Source: Cyanobium sp. (GTDB lineage Bacteria > Cyanobacteriota > Cyanobacteriia > PCC-6307 > Cyanobiaceae). Taken from it: a DNA stretch of 59,504 nt. The stretch lies in contig BJHE01000012.1 of NCBI GenBank assembly GCA_014191755.1, positions 1 to 59,504 on the forward strand. Direction: 5' to 3'. Shown in pieces: positions 15,350 through 23,759 of the stretch (its first letter is position 1; the number at the start of each line of letters is the position of its first letter). The translations under genes and the position numbers were made by a program. Under the pieces are notes generated by a model. It saw nothing but the letters and a program-made list of their open reading frames with translations, was not told the origin of the DNA and did no database searches.

Positions 15350-16753
15350 ATGGTCTCTCTCCGTCCATTCCAGGCCACCGGCGTCACCGAGATTCGCGGT
15401 GCCTACATGGCCGGCCACCGCCGCGTTCTCTATGTGTTACCTACCGGCGGCGGCAAGACCTACACCTTCGTCTACATCGCCGAGCAGGCGGCGAGCCGCG
15501 GCAATCGGGTCTGCATCCTGGTTCACCGACAGGAGCTGGTGGATCAGTCCTCGCGCTCCCTGCACGCCATCGGCTGCCAGCACGGCGTCATCGCCTCCGG
15601 CTACCGCCAGGACCTCCGCCACACCGTCCAGGTGGCCAGCGTCCAGACCCTGGCGCGGCGGCTCCACACGATCCCGGCCGAGTTCTTCCAGCTGGTGATC
15701 GTCGACGAGGCACACCATGCCGTCGCAGGCACCTGGTCGAAGGTGCTGGCTGCCATGCCCCGGGCCCACATCCTTGGCGTCACCGCCACCCCCGAGCGGC
15801 TCGATGGCCGCGGCCTCGGTGATCAGTTCGACGTGATGATCGAGGGCCCCGACGCCGGCTGGCTCACCGACGAGGGTTTCCTGGTCAATGCTCGGATTTT
15901 CGCCCCGCCTGGCATCGATCTGTCCGCGGTGAAGCGGTTTGACACTAAAAAGGGCCGCACCGACTCCGACACCATCCTTCGCCAAGGCCAGGCCATGGGC
16001 GATGCCGTCACTCACTATCGGCGCACCATCGAGGACAAACACAACGGCACCGCCATCGCCTTCTGCTGTTCCGTTGCTCACGCCGAAACCCTGGCCCAGG
16101 CCTTCAACGATCAAGGAATCGCCGCCGCCACCCTCGACGGCACCATGGATCGCGGCATCCGCCGCCGCACCATTAACGACCTCGGCACCGGCCAACTGAA
16201 AGTGCTCACCTCCTGCGACATCATCAGCGAGGGCACCGACATCCCATCGGTCACCGGCGCGATCCTGCTACGGCCCACCGACTCACTGGGCCTGCACCTT
16301 CAGCAAGTCGGCCGCGTGCTCCGCCCATGCCCCGGCAAGCCTCACGCGGTAATCAACGACCACGTGGGCAACACCCTCCGCCACGGCCTTCCCACCGATC
16401 CCCGCGAATGGAGTCTGGGGGGCCGGCCCAAGGGCAAAGGCAAAAAGCCCAGCCAGGCCATCCCCATCCGCATCTGCATGGCCTGTTTTGCCGCCATACC
16501 TTCAGCCGCCAACCCATGCCCTGAGTGCGGCCACGTCCTTGAGCAGGCCCGCCGTGAGCTGAAGGTGATCGAAGGTGACCTACGCGAGCTTACCGGCGCC
16601 GAAATGCGCCGACAGGAGCGCCGCGAGGTCGCCCAGGCCCGCACTCGCGAGGAGCTTGAAGCGATCGCCAAAGAGCGCGGCTACAAGGCAGGATGGGTCG
16701 CGCACATGCTCCAAGCCCGAGGACAACGACATGGCCAGGCGGCGTTCCGATGA
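15350..16753 (+). CDS. SF2 DEAH-type helicase with C-terminal zinc ribbon
   Basis: 467 residues. Motif I VLPTGGGKT (29-37), motif II VDEAHH (118-123), motif III VTATPERLDG (144-153) and the C-terminal helicase motif QQVGRVLRPCPGK near 325 are all present. Such ATP-dependent helicases (Ssl2/XPB-like) unwind DNA at phage origins or recombination sites. After the helicase core, CMACFAAIPSAANPCPECGH (about 382-401) forms a four-Cys zinc ribbon. First gene of the rightward operon, overlapping the VRR-NUC gene by 23 nt. Confidence 0.88.
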   Translation: MVSLRPFQATGVTEIRGAYMAGHRRVLYVLPTGGGKTYTFVYIAEQAASRGNRVCILVHRQELVDQSSRSLHAIGCQHGVIASGYRQDLRHTVQVASVQTLARRLHTIPAEFFQLVIVDEAHHAVAGTWSKVLAAMPRAHILGVTATPERLDGRGLGDQFDVMIEGPDAGWLTDEGFLVNARIFAPPGIDLSAVKRFDTKKGRTDSDTILRQGQAMGDAVTHYRRTIEDKHNGTAIAFCCSVAHAETLAQAFNDQGIAAATLDGTMDRGIRRRTINDLGTGQLKVLTSCDIISEGTDIPSVTGAILLRPTDSLGLHLQQVGRVLRPCPGKPHAVINDHVGNTLRHGLPTDPREWSLGGRPKGKGKKPSQAIPIRICMACFAAIPSAANPCPECGHVLEQARRELKVIEGDLRELTGAEMRRQERREVAQARTREELEAIAKERGYKAGWVAHMLQARGQRHGQAAFR

Positions 16754-17126
16754 GGGCAAGGTTTCCGCAGACATCGGCCTCGCGTTCGGCCACGGCGACT
16801 GCCGCCTGCTCCGCAACAACGTCGGCATGCTGCCCGATCGCACCGGCCGCCCCGTGGCCTACGGCCTTGGCTCGATGGGCGGCAAACCCTTTCGTGGATC
16901 TCTCGACTGGATCGGCTGGAGAACCGTCACGATTACACCCGACATGGTTGGCCGTCGCATCGCGATCTTTGCTGCCATCGACGCTAAGGACATGGCAAAG
17001 CCAAGGCCAGAGCAGATCACCTTCACCGATAACGTGCTCAACGCAGGCGGCTTGGCTGGCTTTGCCCACAACCTTGACGAGGCCCAGGCAATCCTTTTTC
17101 CTCCACACCTGCCGCCTGCTTTGTAA
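16731..17126 (+). CDS. VRR-NUC domain nuclease
   Basis: 131 residues. Typical VRR-NUC elements: LLRNNVGMLPDRTGRPVAYG, then a Gly-rich loop, SLDWIGWRTVTITPDMVGRR, AIFAAIDAK and EQITFTDNVLNAGGLAG. The acidic residues in SLDW and in AIDAK (Asp where many relatives have Glu) plus Lys form the PD-(D/E)XK-like site. Single-domain phage VRR-NUC proteins are thought to cut branched or flap DNA. It follows the helicase, with which it may act on replication intermediates. Confidence 0.8.
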   Translation: MARRRSDEGKVSADIGLAFGHGDCRLLRNNVGMLPDRTGRPVAYGLGSMGGKPFRGSLDWIGWRTVTITPDMVGRRIAIFAAIDAKDMAKPRPEQITFTDNVLNAGGLAGFAHNLDEAQAILFPPHLPPAL

Positions 17127-17196
17127 AGCACTGTTGCAATCAGCAGGCATCCAGCGGCTGCCGCTCGTAGCGTCGGTGGGCACTCCGCATCCCACC

Positions 17197-17496
17197 ATGA
17201 CCATCGCCCCCGAGACCGCCATGGTCCGCCTTCGTCGCCTTTTCCGCGACGCCAACCACTGCTCTCCCCACTCCAACGAGCAGGCCTTCAACTGGGCCCT
17301 TAAGCCTGAGATCTGGGCCGAGCAGCAGGTCAGGTTTAGGAACTGGAGCTGGTTAGCTGCTGAAGCCACCGTCAGGCACTGCCGCATCCTTACCAACCGG
17401 ATCGTCCGCGCTGCCCAAAAACAGGGCCTTACCGCCGAGGCCTTGGTGGCCGGCTTCCCGTTCCCTGCCTCCCCAGAGCTGGAGCCTGAGGCATGA
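17197..17496 (+). CDS. Hypothetical protein in the replication operon
   Basis: 99 residues from the ATG at 17197. It is helical and basic with many aromatic residues: MVRLRRLFRDANHCSPHSNE, AFNWALKPEIWAEQQVRFRN and TVRHCRILTNRIVRAAQKQG. It overlaps the PolX-like gene by 4 nt. The 70 bases before it, after the VRR-NUC stop, show nothing notable. No family recognised; a DNA-associated role is suggested only by context. Confidence 0.6.
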   Translation: MTIAPETAMVRLRRLFRDANHCSPHSNEQAFNWALKPEIWAEQQVRFRNWSWLAAEATVRHCRILTNRIVRAAQKQGLTAEALVAGFPFPASPELEPEA

Positions 17497-18038
17497 GCAG
17501 CGCAACCAACCGCCTTCCATTGGCACAAGCACAGGAGATTGCCGTCGGCGTGCTGCTTCAGCTGGAGCCGCATTGCGAGGTGATCAGCTTCGCTGGCAGC
17601 ATTCGCCGCGAACGACCAACCATTGGCGACATCGAGATCGTCTGCGTGCCCAAGGCCTACGACGCTTCGCCCCTGTTCGCCAGCGGCCTGGCAACGGTCG
17701 TGAACCAGTGGCCCAAGGTGCTTGGCGAGCTGCCCTGCAAATACACAAAGCGCATGTTGCCCGAAGGCATCCCGCTCGATCTGTTCATGGTCCACCCTGA
17801 CGGCTACGGCCTGCAGCGGGCGATCCGAACTGGGTCATCGGAATGGTGCCGCACCGTGCTAGCCCCGGCTTGGGTCCGGGCCGGTTACCGCTCCAAAGGC
17901 GGCCTTTTGCGCCGTGTTGACAACACTGGGGGCATCTACGCCCTTGGATTTGTTGTGCCATGTCGCACAGAGTCAGAACTGTTTGCTCGAATTGGCCTGC
18001 GGTGGGTGGATCCTCGCGATAGGGAGGTCCAACCTTGA
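17493..18038 (+). CDS. PolX-like nucleotidyltransferase domain protein
   Basis: 181 residues. The pol-beta nucleotidyltransferase signature is clear: FAGSIRRERPTIGDIEIVCV, with Gly35-Ser36 and the metal ligands Asp46 and Glu48, and a third acidic residue in PLDLFMV (Asp96). A C-terminal region (GLLRRVDNTGGIYALGFVVP...RIGLRWVDPRDREV) completes the palm-thumb-like layout of small phage PolX homologues. Without helix-hairpin-helix or PHP domains it is probably a minimal nucleotidyltransferase rather than a full polymerase. Overlaps both neighbours. Confidence 0.75.
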   Translation: MSSATNRLPLAQAQEIAVGVLLQLEPHCEVISFAGSIRRERPTIGDIEIVCVPKAYDASPLFASGLATVVNQWPKVLGELPCKYTKRMLPEGIPLDLFMVHPDGYGLQRAIRTGSSEWCRTVLAPAWVRAGYRSKGGLLRRVDNTGGIYALGFVVPCRTESELFARIGLRWVDPRDREVQP

Positions 18039-18235
18039 GTGACCGCGACATCCTTGCCATTCCCGACTCGCTCGCCTGGGATGCTGGCGTGCATCACGAG
18101 CGCGAGCGCAACCTGCGCATCATCCAGCAGCTGCTGGAGCAGTCGCCCCTTGATAGCCGCTTTTCTCGCAACTCCAGGCTTGGGTTCGATCTCGCCCTAC
18201 AGCGGGCCGCCGACGCCATTCGGGAAGCCCCGTGA
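18035..18235 (+). CDS. Small hypothetical protein, TTG start
   Basis: 66 residues. The TTG at 18035 overlaps the previous stop (TTGA) and the stop overlaps the primase GTG (GTGA), so translation is probably coupled on both sides. The protein is helical and charged: LAWDAGVHHERERNLRIIQQ, then DSRFSRNSRLGFDLALQRAA. No family recognised. Confidence 0.6.
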   Translation: MSDRDILAIPDSLAWDAGVHHERERNLRIIQQLLEQSPLDSRFSRNSRLGFDLALQRAADAIREAP

Positions 18236-20490
18236 CCCAACAGCTCCTTCAGCAGCTCCAGGCCTTGCCTGATGGCTGGCCCCTGGTGGCCGTCGACGGT
18301 AACAAGCGCGCCTACCACAAGGCCTGGCAAACCAACCCTCTCACTAAAGAGGAGGTGGCCGTGGAGATCCGCGCCGGCCGCGCTGTCGCTGTAGGTGTTA
18401 TTGCTGGCCCAATCTCTGGGCTTCTGTTCGTCGATCACGACGGCATCACGGCAACCACTCAACTGGAGCGACTGGGGATTCCATTGCGGGATCTTCCCAA
18501 GTCGCTCGCAATGACTTCCGGCCGCGATGGCCGCTTTCAGATTATTTATCGCGTTCCGCAGGAGTTTTGGCCAGCGCTGCGCGGTCGCCGCTTTTGGCAC
18601 ACCGGAAACCCTGACCCTGCCACGGGCAAGCCCACAAAGGTGATCGGTGTTGACGGCAAGGCTGAGCAGATTGATTTCCGCTGGGCAGGCCATTACTCGG
18701 TCGTGATCGGTGCCCATCCCGAGACCACTGGCTATCGATGGCTTAATGGCCGCGGCCCCACAGAGCAGGCCCTGGCCGATGCGCCAACTGCGCTTATCGA
18801 GCTCCTCCTGGATCAGCCAGAGCCCGAACCCGAGCAGTTGCCGCTCATCACCTCCGACAACCGGCCCGCATCACCACCACCAGTTGATGGTCCGCTGCCG
18901 CTTCTCGACTTCATCAGCCGCACCTCACGCGACCTGATTGACTCCGGCGGCACCCCAGGCTCCTGGAACGATGACCAGTTGGCCCTTGCCCTTGATCTAC
19001 GCGGCACCGAGGCCTGGATTCGCGCCCAGGGCCACACCCCCGATCTCACCGCCTCGCAGGCCTTCGCCCTTCACATCCAGGCCGCCCGGGTCAAGGCCCG
19101 CGACTTTGATGAGCGCAAGGCCTGGCATCGGTTTGATGGTGCCGAGGCCCGCAGCCCCAGGCCCTCCACGCCTGAGGGCAAGCTCAACGATCGGCTCCGC
19201 TACCACACCCGTACGCAGCGGCCTGTTCTGCCGCCGCCCCTCACGGCCCAGCAGCAGGCCAGCCAAGCCAACCATTCAGAACCGCCAGATAGTTCGCCCC
19301 AGCAGAGCACCCAGCAGGCCTACGCCCCATCCCTCGCAAAGCCCCAGAAGCTCGAAGCGGCTGAGCTCCTCTTCATGCTGCGCCACCAATCTCAGGACGG
19401 GCAGCGCATCCGTTGGAACGTCTTCCACCAACAGGTCGAGGTTGATGGCGCTCCCCTCGAAGGGGCCGAGCGCTTCTACCTCTCGCTCGCCGATCAGGGC
19501 TTCAAGGTCTCCAAAGAGCTCGCCGTCGATGCCCTTGTGCAGGTGGCTCGTGAGCACCCATACGATCCGGTGACCCTCTACCTGGAGCACGTCGCCGCCA
19601 CTGTTCAACCGGCTTACATCGACGGCCTCGCCACCGCCTATCTCCGCCCTGGAGATGCCGCCCACGGACAGCCCACCCTTTACGACCACATGCTCCGCTG
19701 CACCCTCATCGGTGCAGTCCGCCGCGCTTTCGAGCCTGGCACCAAGCACGACACCACCTGCATCCTCAGCGGCGATCAGGGCGCCCGCAAATCCTCGTTT
19801 TGGTCCGTCCTTGGCGGGCCATTTTTTTCCGACTCCCTCGGCGATCTCAGCAGCAAGGACGACCTCCTCAAGCTCCACCGCTCCTGGATCATGGAATGGG
19901 CTGAGCTCGATCACGTGACCAGCAGGAAGCACGCCGGCCAGATCAAGTCCTTCCTAACCACCCAGTCCGACCTCTTTAGGGCCCCCTACGGCAAGGCTGT
20001 GGAGCACACACCACGTCGCGGGATCATCGTCGGCTCGACCAACCGCACCGAGGGCTTCCTGGTCGATGACACCGGCAACCGGCGCTTCTGGGTGATCCCC
20101 ACCACTCGCCATGAGGCCGAGCCGATCGACACCGGCACCCTCGCCGCCGAGCGCGACGCCATCTGGTCCGCTGCCGTACATGCACACCGCGCCGGGGAGC
20201 CCAACTACCTCCCCCTCGATCTCTCCATGCAGGTCAACCGAGAGAACGAGGCCTACCAGGTCTCCAACCCCTGGCGCGAGCCCATCGAGGCTTGGCTGCG
20301 CTCTCCAGCCAACTTTCACCGGGTCATAACTTCGGAGCTCCTGTTGACCGAAGCCGTCCTGAAACCCATCGGTCAGCAGACACGTGCCGACCAAATGCAG
20401 GTTGGAAACATCATGCGTGAGGTTGGATGGGCCAAGCGAAGGGCCACCGTTGAAGGTCGCCTCAAGTGGGTGTTCTTCCAACCTCGCTAA
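18232..20490 (+). CDS. Primase-helicase: bifunctional primase N-domain plus VapE ATPase
   Basis: 752 residues from a GTG. The N-terminal 200 residues (LPDGWPLVAVDGNKRAYHKA, GVIAGPISGLLFVDHDG, FRWAGHYSVVIGAHPE) fit the prim-pol domain of phage replication proteins. A Pro/Gln-rich linker (about 340-370) leads to a VapE-type ATPase: Walker A CILSGDQGARKSS (about 511-523), SWIMEWAELDHVT, and IIVGSTNRTEGFLVDDTGNR with RRFWVIP. It primes and unwinds DNA at the phage origin. A repeat-rich, possible origin region follows directly. Confidence 0.85.
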   Translation: MTQQLLQQLQALPDGWPLVAVDGNKRAYHKAWQTNPLTKEEVAVEIRAGRAVAVGVIAGPISGLLFVDHDGITATTQLERLGIPLRDLPKSLAMTSGRDGRFQIIYRVPQEFWPALRGRRFWHTGNPDPATGKPTKVIGVDGKAEQIDFRWAGHYSVVIGAHPETTGYRWLNGRGPTEQALADAPTALIELLLDQPEPEPEQLPLITSDNRPASPPPVDGPLPLLDFISRTSRDLIDSGGTPGSWNDDQLALALDLRGTEAWIRAQGHTPDLTASQAFALHIQAARVKARDFDERKAWHRFDGAEARSPRPSTPEGKLNDRLRYHTRTQRPVLPPPLTAQQQASQANHSEPPDSSPQQSTQQAYAPSLAKPQKLEAAELLFMLRHQSQDGQRIRWNVFHQQVEVDGAPLEGAERFYLSLADQGFKVSKELAVDALVQVAREHPYDPVTLYLEHVAATVQPAYIDGLATAYLRPGDAAHGQPTLYDHMLRCTLIGAVRRAFEPGTKHDTTCILSGDQGARKSSFWSVLGGPFFSDSLGDLSSKDDLLKLHRSWIMEWAELDHVTSRKHAGQIKSFLTTQSDLFRAPYGKAVEHTPRRGIIVGSTNRTEGFLVDDTGNRRFWVIPTTRHEAEPIDTGTLAAERDAIWSAAVHAHRAGEPNYLPLDLSMQVNRENEAYQVSNPWREPIEAWLRSPANFHRVITSELLLTEAVLKPIGQQTRADQMQVGNIMREVGWAKRRATVEGRLKWVFFQPR

Positions 20491-20528
20491 CCGAGGTTAG
20501 CAAGGCCAAACCCCTTGCCCTCCAAGGC

Positions 20529-20690
20529 GTCTTCTATCCTTTCTAACCTTCTAACCTAAATGGGATAGTAGATATAGAAGGGGGAAATAGGGGGTAAAGG
20601 GGGGCTTGTGGACCCGCGTAAGGGAAATGGTTGGAAGGTTGGTCAGGTTGGAAAGTTGGAAAGTTGGAAAGCCCAGAAGGTTGGCAGACT
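20529..20690. repeat. GTTGGAA iteron-like repeats, possible origin
   Basis: Direct copies of (AG)GTTGGAA(A) lie at 20629-20636, 20637-20642, 20645-20654, 20655-20662, 20663-20670 and 20678-20684. Two inverted relatives (aaccttctaacct) are at 20545-20557, and an AT/A-purine-rich stretch (20562-20600) lies between. The arrangement right after the primase-helicase gene resembles an iteron origin. The repeats could instead be read in frame as an N-terminal extension of the gpZ gene. Confidence 0.45.
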
Positions 20691-20709
20691 GGACCCACAG
20701 GAGGCACCC

Positions 20710-21330
20710 ATGGCAGACATCAGCGTCAACCTGTCAGCGCGCCTCATCGGCGACACCCAGCTGGCTCAGGCATTGGCCCGCATTTCCAGCCACGACGTTC
20801 CCAAAGCCATCGAAGCCGGCGTGCGCTACGCCGCTCGCTCCGGCAAAGTCGTCATGGTTGCCGAGATGCGCCGCGCTGGCGTCGTCGTTTCCTCCGCCCG
20901 CATTAAGGAAGACCTCTTCGTGCAGGTCAACGGTGCAACGGCTCAGATCTGGGCCAACGCTCAACCTGTCTCCGCACAGCACTTCAAGCCCCGACAGGCC
21001 AAGGCCGGCTTAAACCTCACCTTCTACCGAGGCCAGAAGACCCTCATCAAATCGGGCTTCCTGCAGTACAACCGCTCCCAGCGATCCAGAGGCAAGCTCG
21101 CCTTCAAGCCCACCACAGCACGCCGCTACAGCTACGACCGCACCCGCAACAGCCCACGCAAGGGCATGCAATTCGTCTTCGGTCTCTCGGTCGCCTCCAT
21201 GTACCTAGGCGGCAAGCACAAGGACCGCATCCAGGCTGCTGTGGAGAATCGCATCGAGGAGCGATTAGAGACGGGCATCCTCCGCGCCCTGGGGGCTGCC
21301 GCCAGGGGCTACGGGGCCAGCGCGCGCTGA
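20710..21330 (+). CDS. Minor tail protein Z-like (gpZ)
   Basis: 206 residues from the ATG at 20710, which has ACAGGAGG 6 nt upstream. The order ALARISSHDVPKAIEAGVRY, MRRAGVVVSSARIKEDLFVQ, a basic middle rich in Tyr/Arg and FGLSVASMYLGGKHKDRIQA matches what I know of the lambda gpZ-type tail completion family. Such proteins act at the head-proximal tip of the tail. It stands apart from the other tail genes, upstream of the second terminase cluster. Confidence 0.6.
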   Translation: MADISVNLSARLIGDTQLAQALARISSHDVPKAIEAGVRYAARSGKVVMVAEMRRAGVVVSSARIKEDLFVQVNGATAQIWANAQPVSAQHFKPRQAKAGLNLTFYRGQKTLIKSGFLQYNRSQRSRGKLAFKPTTARRYSYDRTRNSPRKGMQFVFGLSVASMYLGGKHKDRIQAAVENRIEERLETGILRALGAAARGYGASAR

Positions 21331-21614
21331 TGCGCAACCTGGTTGCGCTACCACCCCCCCCCACCCCCAGGCCTTTGGGTCCTCCTGGCTCGAACCATCC
21401 GCGCACCACCGTGCCCCGATTTTTCGCTAGAGCCAGCGTTTTGAGGGGGTTGCAGAACCCTGTCCCTGACTGGGTTTCTCAACAAGCCCAGATCTATTGC
21501 GAATGAGTTTGGGGAGAATAGAGGGGGTTCGCGCCAGAAATTGATCAGGAATGATCTGGCGGTAGGGGGACGGCTGGTTGCGCAACGATGGGCTGTGATG
21601 GCCTGATGTGCGGC
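21331..21614. promoter_or_regulatory. Intergenic region with two palindromes; possible cos or control region
   Basis: gcgcaacc-t-ggttgcgc at 21332-21348 is a perfect 8-bp inverted repeat directly after the gpZ stop. A related perfect palindrome, gttgcgcaac, lies at 21577-21586 just before the ParB-like gene. Between them are a C-tract (21351-21360) and a 5-bp hairpin, gggttgcagaaccc. Position upstream of a GpA-type terminase cluster would suit a cos or packaging site, and the hairpins could also act in transcription. No gene is seen here. Confidence 0.5.
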
Positions 21615-22334
21615 ATGAGCGAGAGCATTCCTGCGATGGCGAAGCGGCTGGAGATGTGGCCGCTGGAGCGGCTGCGGCCCTATGCCAACAACGCGCGGGT
21701 CCACAGCGAGCGGCAAGTGGAAAAGATCGCGCGGAGCATCCGCGAGTTCGGCTTCACGGCGCCGATCCTGGTGGACAGCGAGGACGGGATCCTGGCGGGC
21801 CATGGGCGGCTGCAGGCTGCGCAGCTGCTGGGGCTGGCCGAGGCGCCGGTGGTGGTGCTCGACCACCTGGATGCAGAGCAGCGGCGAGCGTACCTGCTGG
21901 CGGACAACCGGCTGGCGGAGGATGCCAGCTGGGACCATGAGCTGCTGGCGAAGGAGCTGGCCGCGATCGACCTGGACCCAAGGGTGCTGGGGTTCGACGA
22001 GGACGACCTGGCGCGACTGCATGATGGGCTGGAGCTCGAGGCGCTGGAGGTGATGGCGACACCGCGCGCGGGAACGGAGCGAGTGGAGCCTGAGCACGGG
22101 ATGCCGGGTGCGGCCGCGCCGGAGCCAGAGGACGACGGGACGACCGCCGAGGCTGAGAGCGGCGAGGTGGATGAGCGGCACGTGTTCTCGGTCAACCTGC
22201 GATGGGACGATCGGGAGGTGGTGCTGGCCGCGGTGCGGATGGCGAAGGAGCGATGGGGGCTGGAGGGAATGCCCGAGGCCCTGGCGGCGCTTTGCAGGGA
22301 GTGGATGGATGAGCAAGGCGCTGGAGCTGATTGA
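21615..22334 (+). CDS. ParB/Srx-fold nuclease-like protein
   Basis: 239 residues from the ATG at 21615. The N-terminal domain carries WPLERLRPYANNARVHSERQ, IARSIREFGFTAPILVDSED and ILAGHGRLQAAQLLGL, the ParB/sulfiredoxin fold with its GHGRL phosphate loop. In phages this domain often precedes the terminase, sometimes fused to methyltransferases; here it has an acidic Glu/Pro linker and a C-terminal VFSVNLRWDDREVVLAAVRM domain. It may bind or nick DNA before packaging. Overlaps the next gene by 26 nt. Confidence 0.8.
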   Translation: MSESIPAMAKRLEMWPLERLRPYANNARVHSERQVEKIARSIREFGFTAPILVDSEDGILAGHGRLQAAQLLGLAEAPVVVLDHLDAEQRRAYLLADNRLAEDASWDHELLAKELAAIDLDPRVLGFDEDDLARLHDGLELEALEVMATPRAGTERVEPEHGMPGAAAPEPEDDGTTAEAESGEVDERHVFSVNLRWDDREVVLAAVRMAKERWGLEGMPEALAALCREWMDEQGAGAD

Positions 22335-22530
22335 GCTGGGGCACGGGCTGCTGCGGGATCTGCCGGACTGCCGGCTGTGGGGCGTGGATGACGGCGTGCC
22401 ACAGCGCGAGATCCGGAAGCGGCTGGGGATGGAAGCCGAGGAAGTGATCAGGCTGCTGAACCGGTCTGAGATGCCTGCGCAGGCGGGAGGCGGTAGCTTC
22501 AGTGCATCCTGGAAGCCGGGCAAGGGATGA
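22309..22530 (+). CDS. Small hypothetical protein
   Basis: 73 residues from the ATG at 22309, inside the end of the ParB-like gene. It reads KALELIELGHGLLRDLPDCR, then QREIRKRLGMEAEEVIRLLN, which looks like two helices and could be a small DNA-binding or adaptor protein. It ends in a 4-nt overlap with the PRTase-like gene. No family recognised. Confidence 0.55.
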   Translation: MSKALELIELGHGLLRDLPDCRLWGVDDGVPQREIRKRLGMEAEEVIRLLNRSEMPAQAGGGSFSASWKPGKG

Positions 22531-22895
22531 TCCTGCAGCTCACCTGGGCCGGCTTCGACGCAGCGGTTGATGTGATTGCGGCGCAATGCCCACGCGACCG
22601 CCTGGGCGTGCATGGCGTGGATCGCGGCGGGCAGCTGCTGGCGTGGGCGCTGAGCGAGCGGCTGGGGATCGAGCTGATGCGCCGGCCTGGCAGCGGGATG
22701 CTGCAGCTCCATGGCGTGTCGGTGTCACAGCCGCGGCTGCTGTGGGGTGACGCGATGGTGTTGGCGTGGATCGACGCGACGCCAGGACAGAACCTGATGG
22801 CGGTGTGCAAGGCGACGCCGGGCACCACGGTGCTGATGCCCTGGCAGGATGCTCCTGCATCTCGGCGGCCGTTTGTGCCGGGCTTCGATGATTGA
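22527..22895 (+). CDS. Degenerate phosphoribosyltransferase-like protein
   Basis: 122 residues. The opening LTWAGFDAAVDVIAAQC, then LGVHGVDRGGQLLAWALSER and AWIDATPGQNLMAVCK, follows the strand-helix order of PRTase-fold proteins, where GVxGVPRGG.LA.AL is a common first motif. The PRPP-binding signature (VDDxxxTG) is not present: the corresponding segment reads LQLHGVSVSQ. If the fold assignment is right, the protein is probably inactive as a transferase. It lies in the pre-terminase cluster with short overlaps. Confidence 0.4.
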   Translation: MILQLTWAGFDAAVDVIAAQCPRDRLGVHGVDRGGQLLAWALSERLGIELMRRPGSGMLQLHGVSVSQPRLLWGDAMVLAWIDATPGQNLMAVCKATPGTTVLMPWQDAPASRRPFVPGFDD

Positions 22896-23166
22896 GGTTG
22901 CGAGCATCCGCTATGGCTGCCAGTGGGGCCCGGATGGGCACGTGCGCGGCTGGCCGATGCGGATCGAGTTCGGCGCTGTCGGCCCTGAGGTGCCGGTGGA
23001 TGAAATGCTGGAAGGCCGCGGCCATGCAGTGCTGCTGATCGACCAGCTGGTGGCGCTGGTGCGTGGGATGACCGGGTTGGACACACCACTCGAGCTGGTG
23101 CAGCCCGTGCCGCCTGGGCTGGGCGTCAAGCTGGTTGAGGCCGGGTTCTACGTCGCGTTGTGCTGA
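22888..23166 (+). CDS. Hypothetical protein upstream of the small terminase
   Basis: 92 residues from the ATG at 22888, overlapping the previous stop by 8 nt (ATGATTGA). It reads IEVASIRYGCQWGPDGHVRG and then AVLLIDQLVALVRGMTGLDT, probably a small alpha-beta protein. It overlaps the GTG of the Nu1-like gene by 7 nt. No family recognised. Confidence 0.55.
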   Translation: MIEVASIRYGCQWGPDGHVRGWPMRIEFGAVGPEVPVDEMLEGRGHAVLLIDQLVALVRGMTGLDTPLELVQPVPPGLGVKLVEAGFYVALC

Positions 23167-23759
23167 TCAGCGTTGCCGAGTTTGCCGCCAGGATGGGCGT
23201 GAGCCCGCAGGCAGTGCGGAAGGCGATCAAGGCCGGGCGACTGTCGCGCAGCGCGCAACTGGAGAAGACGAAGCCGAAGGGCCAGACGGGCCGGCCTGCG
23301 TGGGTGATCGACCCTGAGATTGCGGAGCTGGAGTGGAGCCGCAACACGGAGCCGCAGTTTCAACGCACCGCGGCGCAGATCAACGCCGGGAAGGCGCGCG
23401 CGCGCGGCGAGGACGTGCCTGACCTTGAGCCTGTGGCGCCGCCTGGCAACCGGGGCGGTGCGGGAACCTACGCCAGCGCCAAGGCCGCAGCCGAAGGCTA
23501 CAAGGCGATGCTGCTCAAGCTCGACTACGAGGAGCGGAGCGGCAAGCTGCTGGACAAGGCGGCGACAGAGCGTGGGTTCGCGGCAGCCGGGATGCAGGTG
23601 CGTGATGCGGTGATGCGCACGAGCCAGCAGATGGTGGGCGAGATCGCGACGGCGGTCGGCGGCCTGAGCCAGGAGCAGCGTGCAGCGGTGCTGCAGGTGA
23701 TCGACCGGCATCATGTAAGGGCGTTGGAGGAGTTGGTGCGTGCCGCTGGCGTCCGTTGA
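23160..23759 (+). CDS. Terminase small subunit 2, Nu1-like
   Basis: 199 residues from a GTG at 23160. The N-terminal winged helix (ISVAEFAARMGVSPQAVRKA then IKAGRLSRSAQ) and a C-terminal helical domain (TYASAKAAAEGYKAMLLKLD...GKLLDKAATERGFAAAG) are the layout of lambda gpNu1-type packaging proteins. These bind cos DNA and recruit the GpA-type large subunit encoded immediately downstream with a 20-nt overlap. It is unrelated in sequence to the small subunit at 7234-7752. Confidence 0.8.
   Translation: MLISVAEFAARMGVSPQAVRKAIKAGRLSRSAQLEKTKPKGQTGRPAWVIDPEIAELEWSRNTEPQFQRTAAQINAGKARARGEDVPDLEPVAPPGNRGGAGTYASAKAAAEGYKAMLLKLDYEERSGKLLDKAATERGFAAAGMQVRDAVMRTSQQMVGEIATAVGGLSQEQRAAVLQVIDRHHVRALEELVRAAGVR

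Noticed and set aside
20629..20684. GTTGGAA repeats considered as a CRISPR array or mobile repeat
   Set aside because: Units are 6-10 bases with no spacers and no cas genes nearby; an iteron or coding repeat explains them better.
21348..22712. A 454-codon minus-strand frame opposite the ParB-like and following genes
   Set aside because: Composition is His/Arg/Ser/Pro-rich low complexity, typical of a shadow frame, and the plus-strand genes are well supported by motifs and overlaps.
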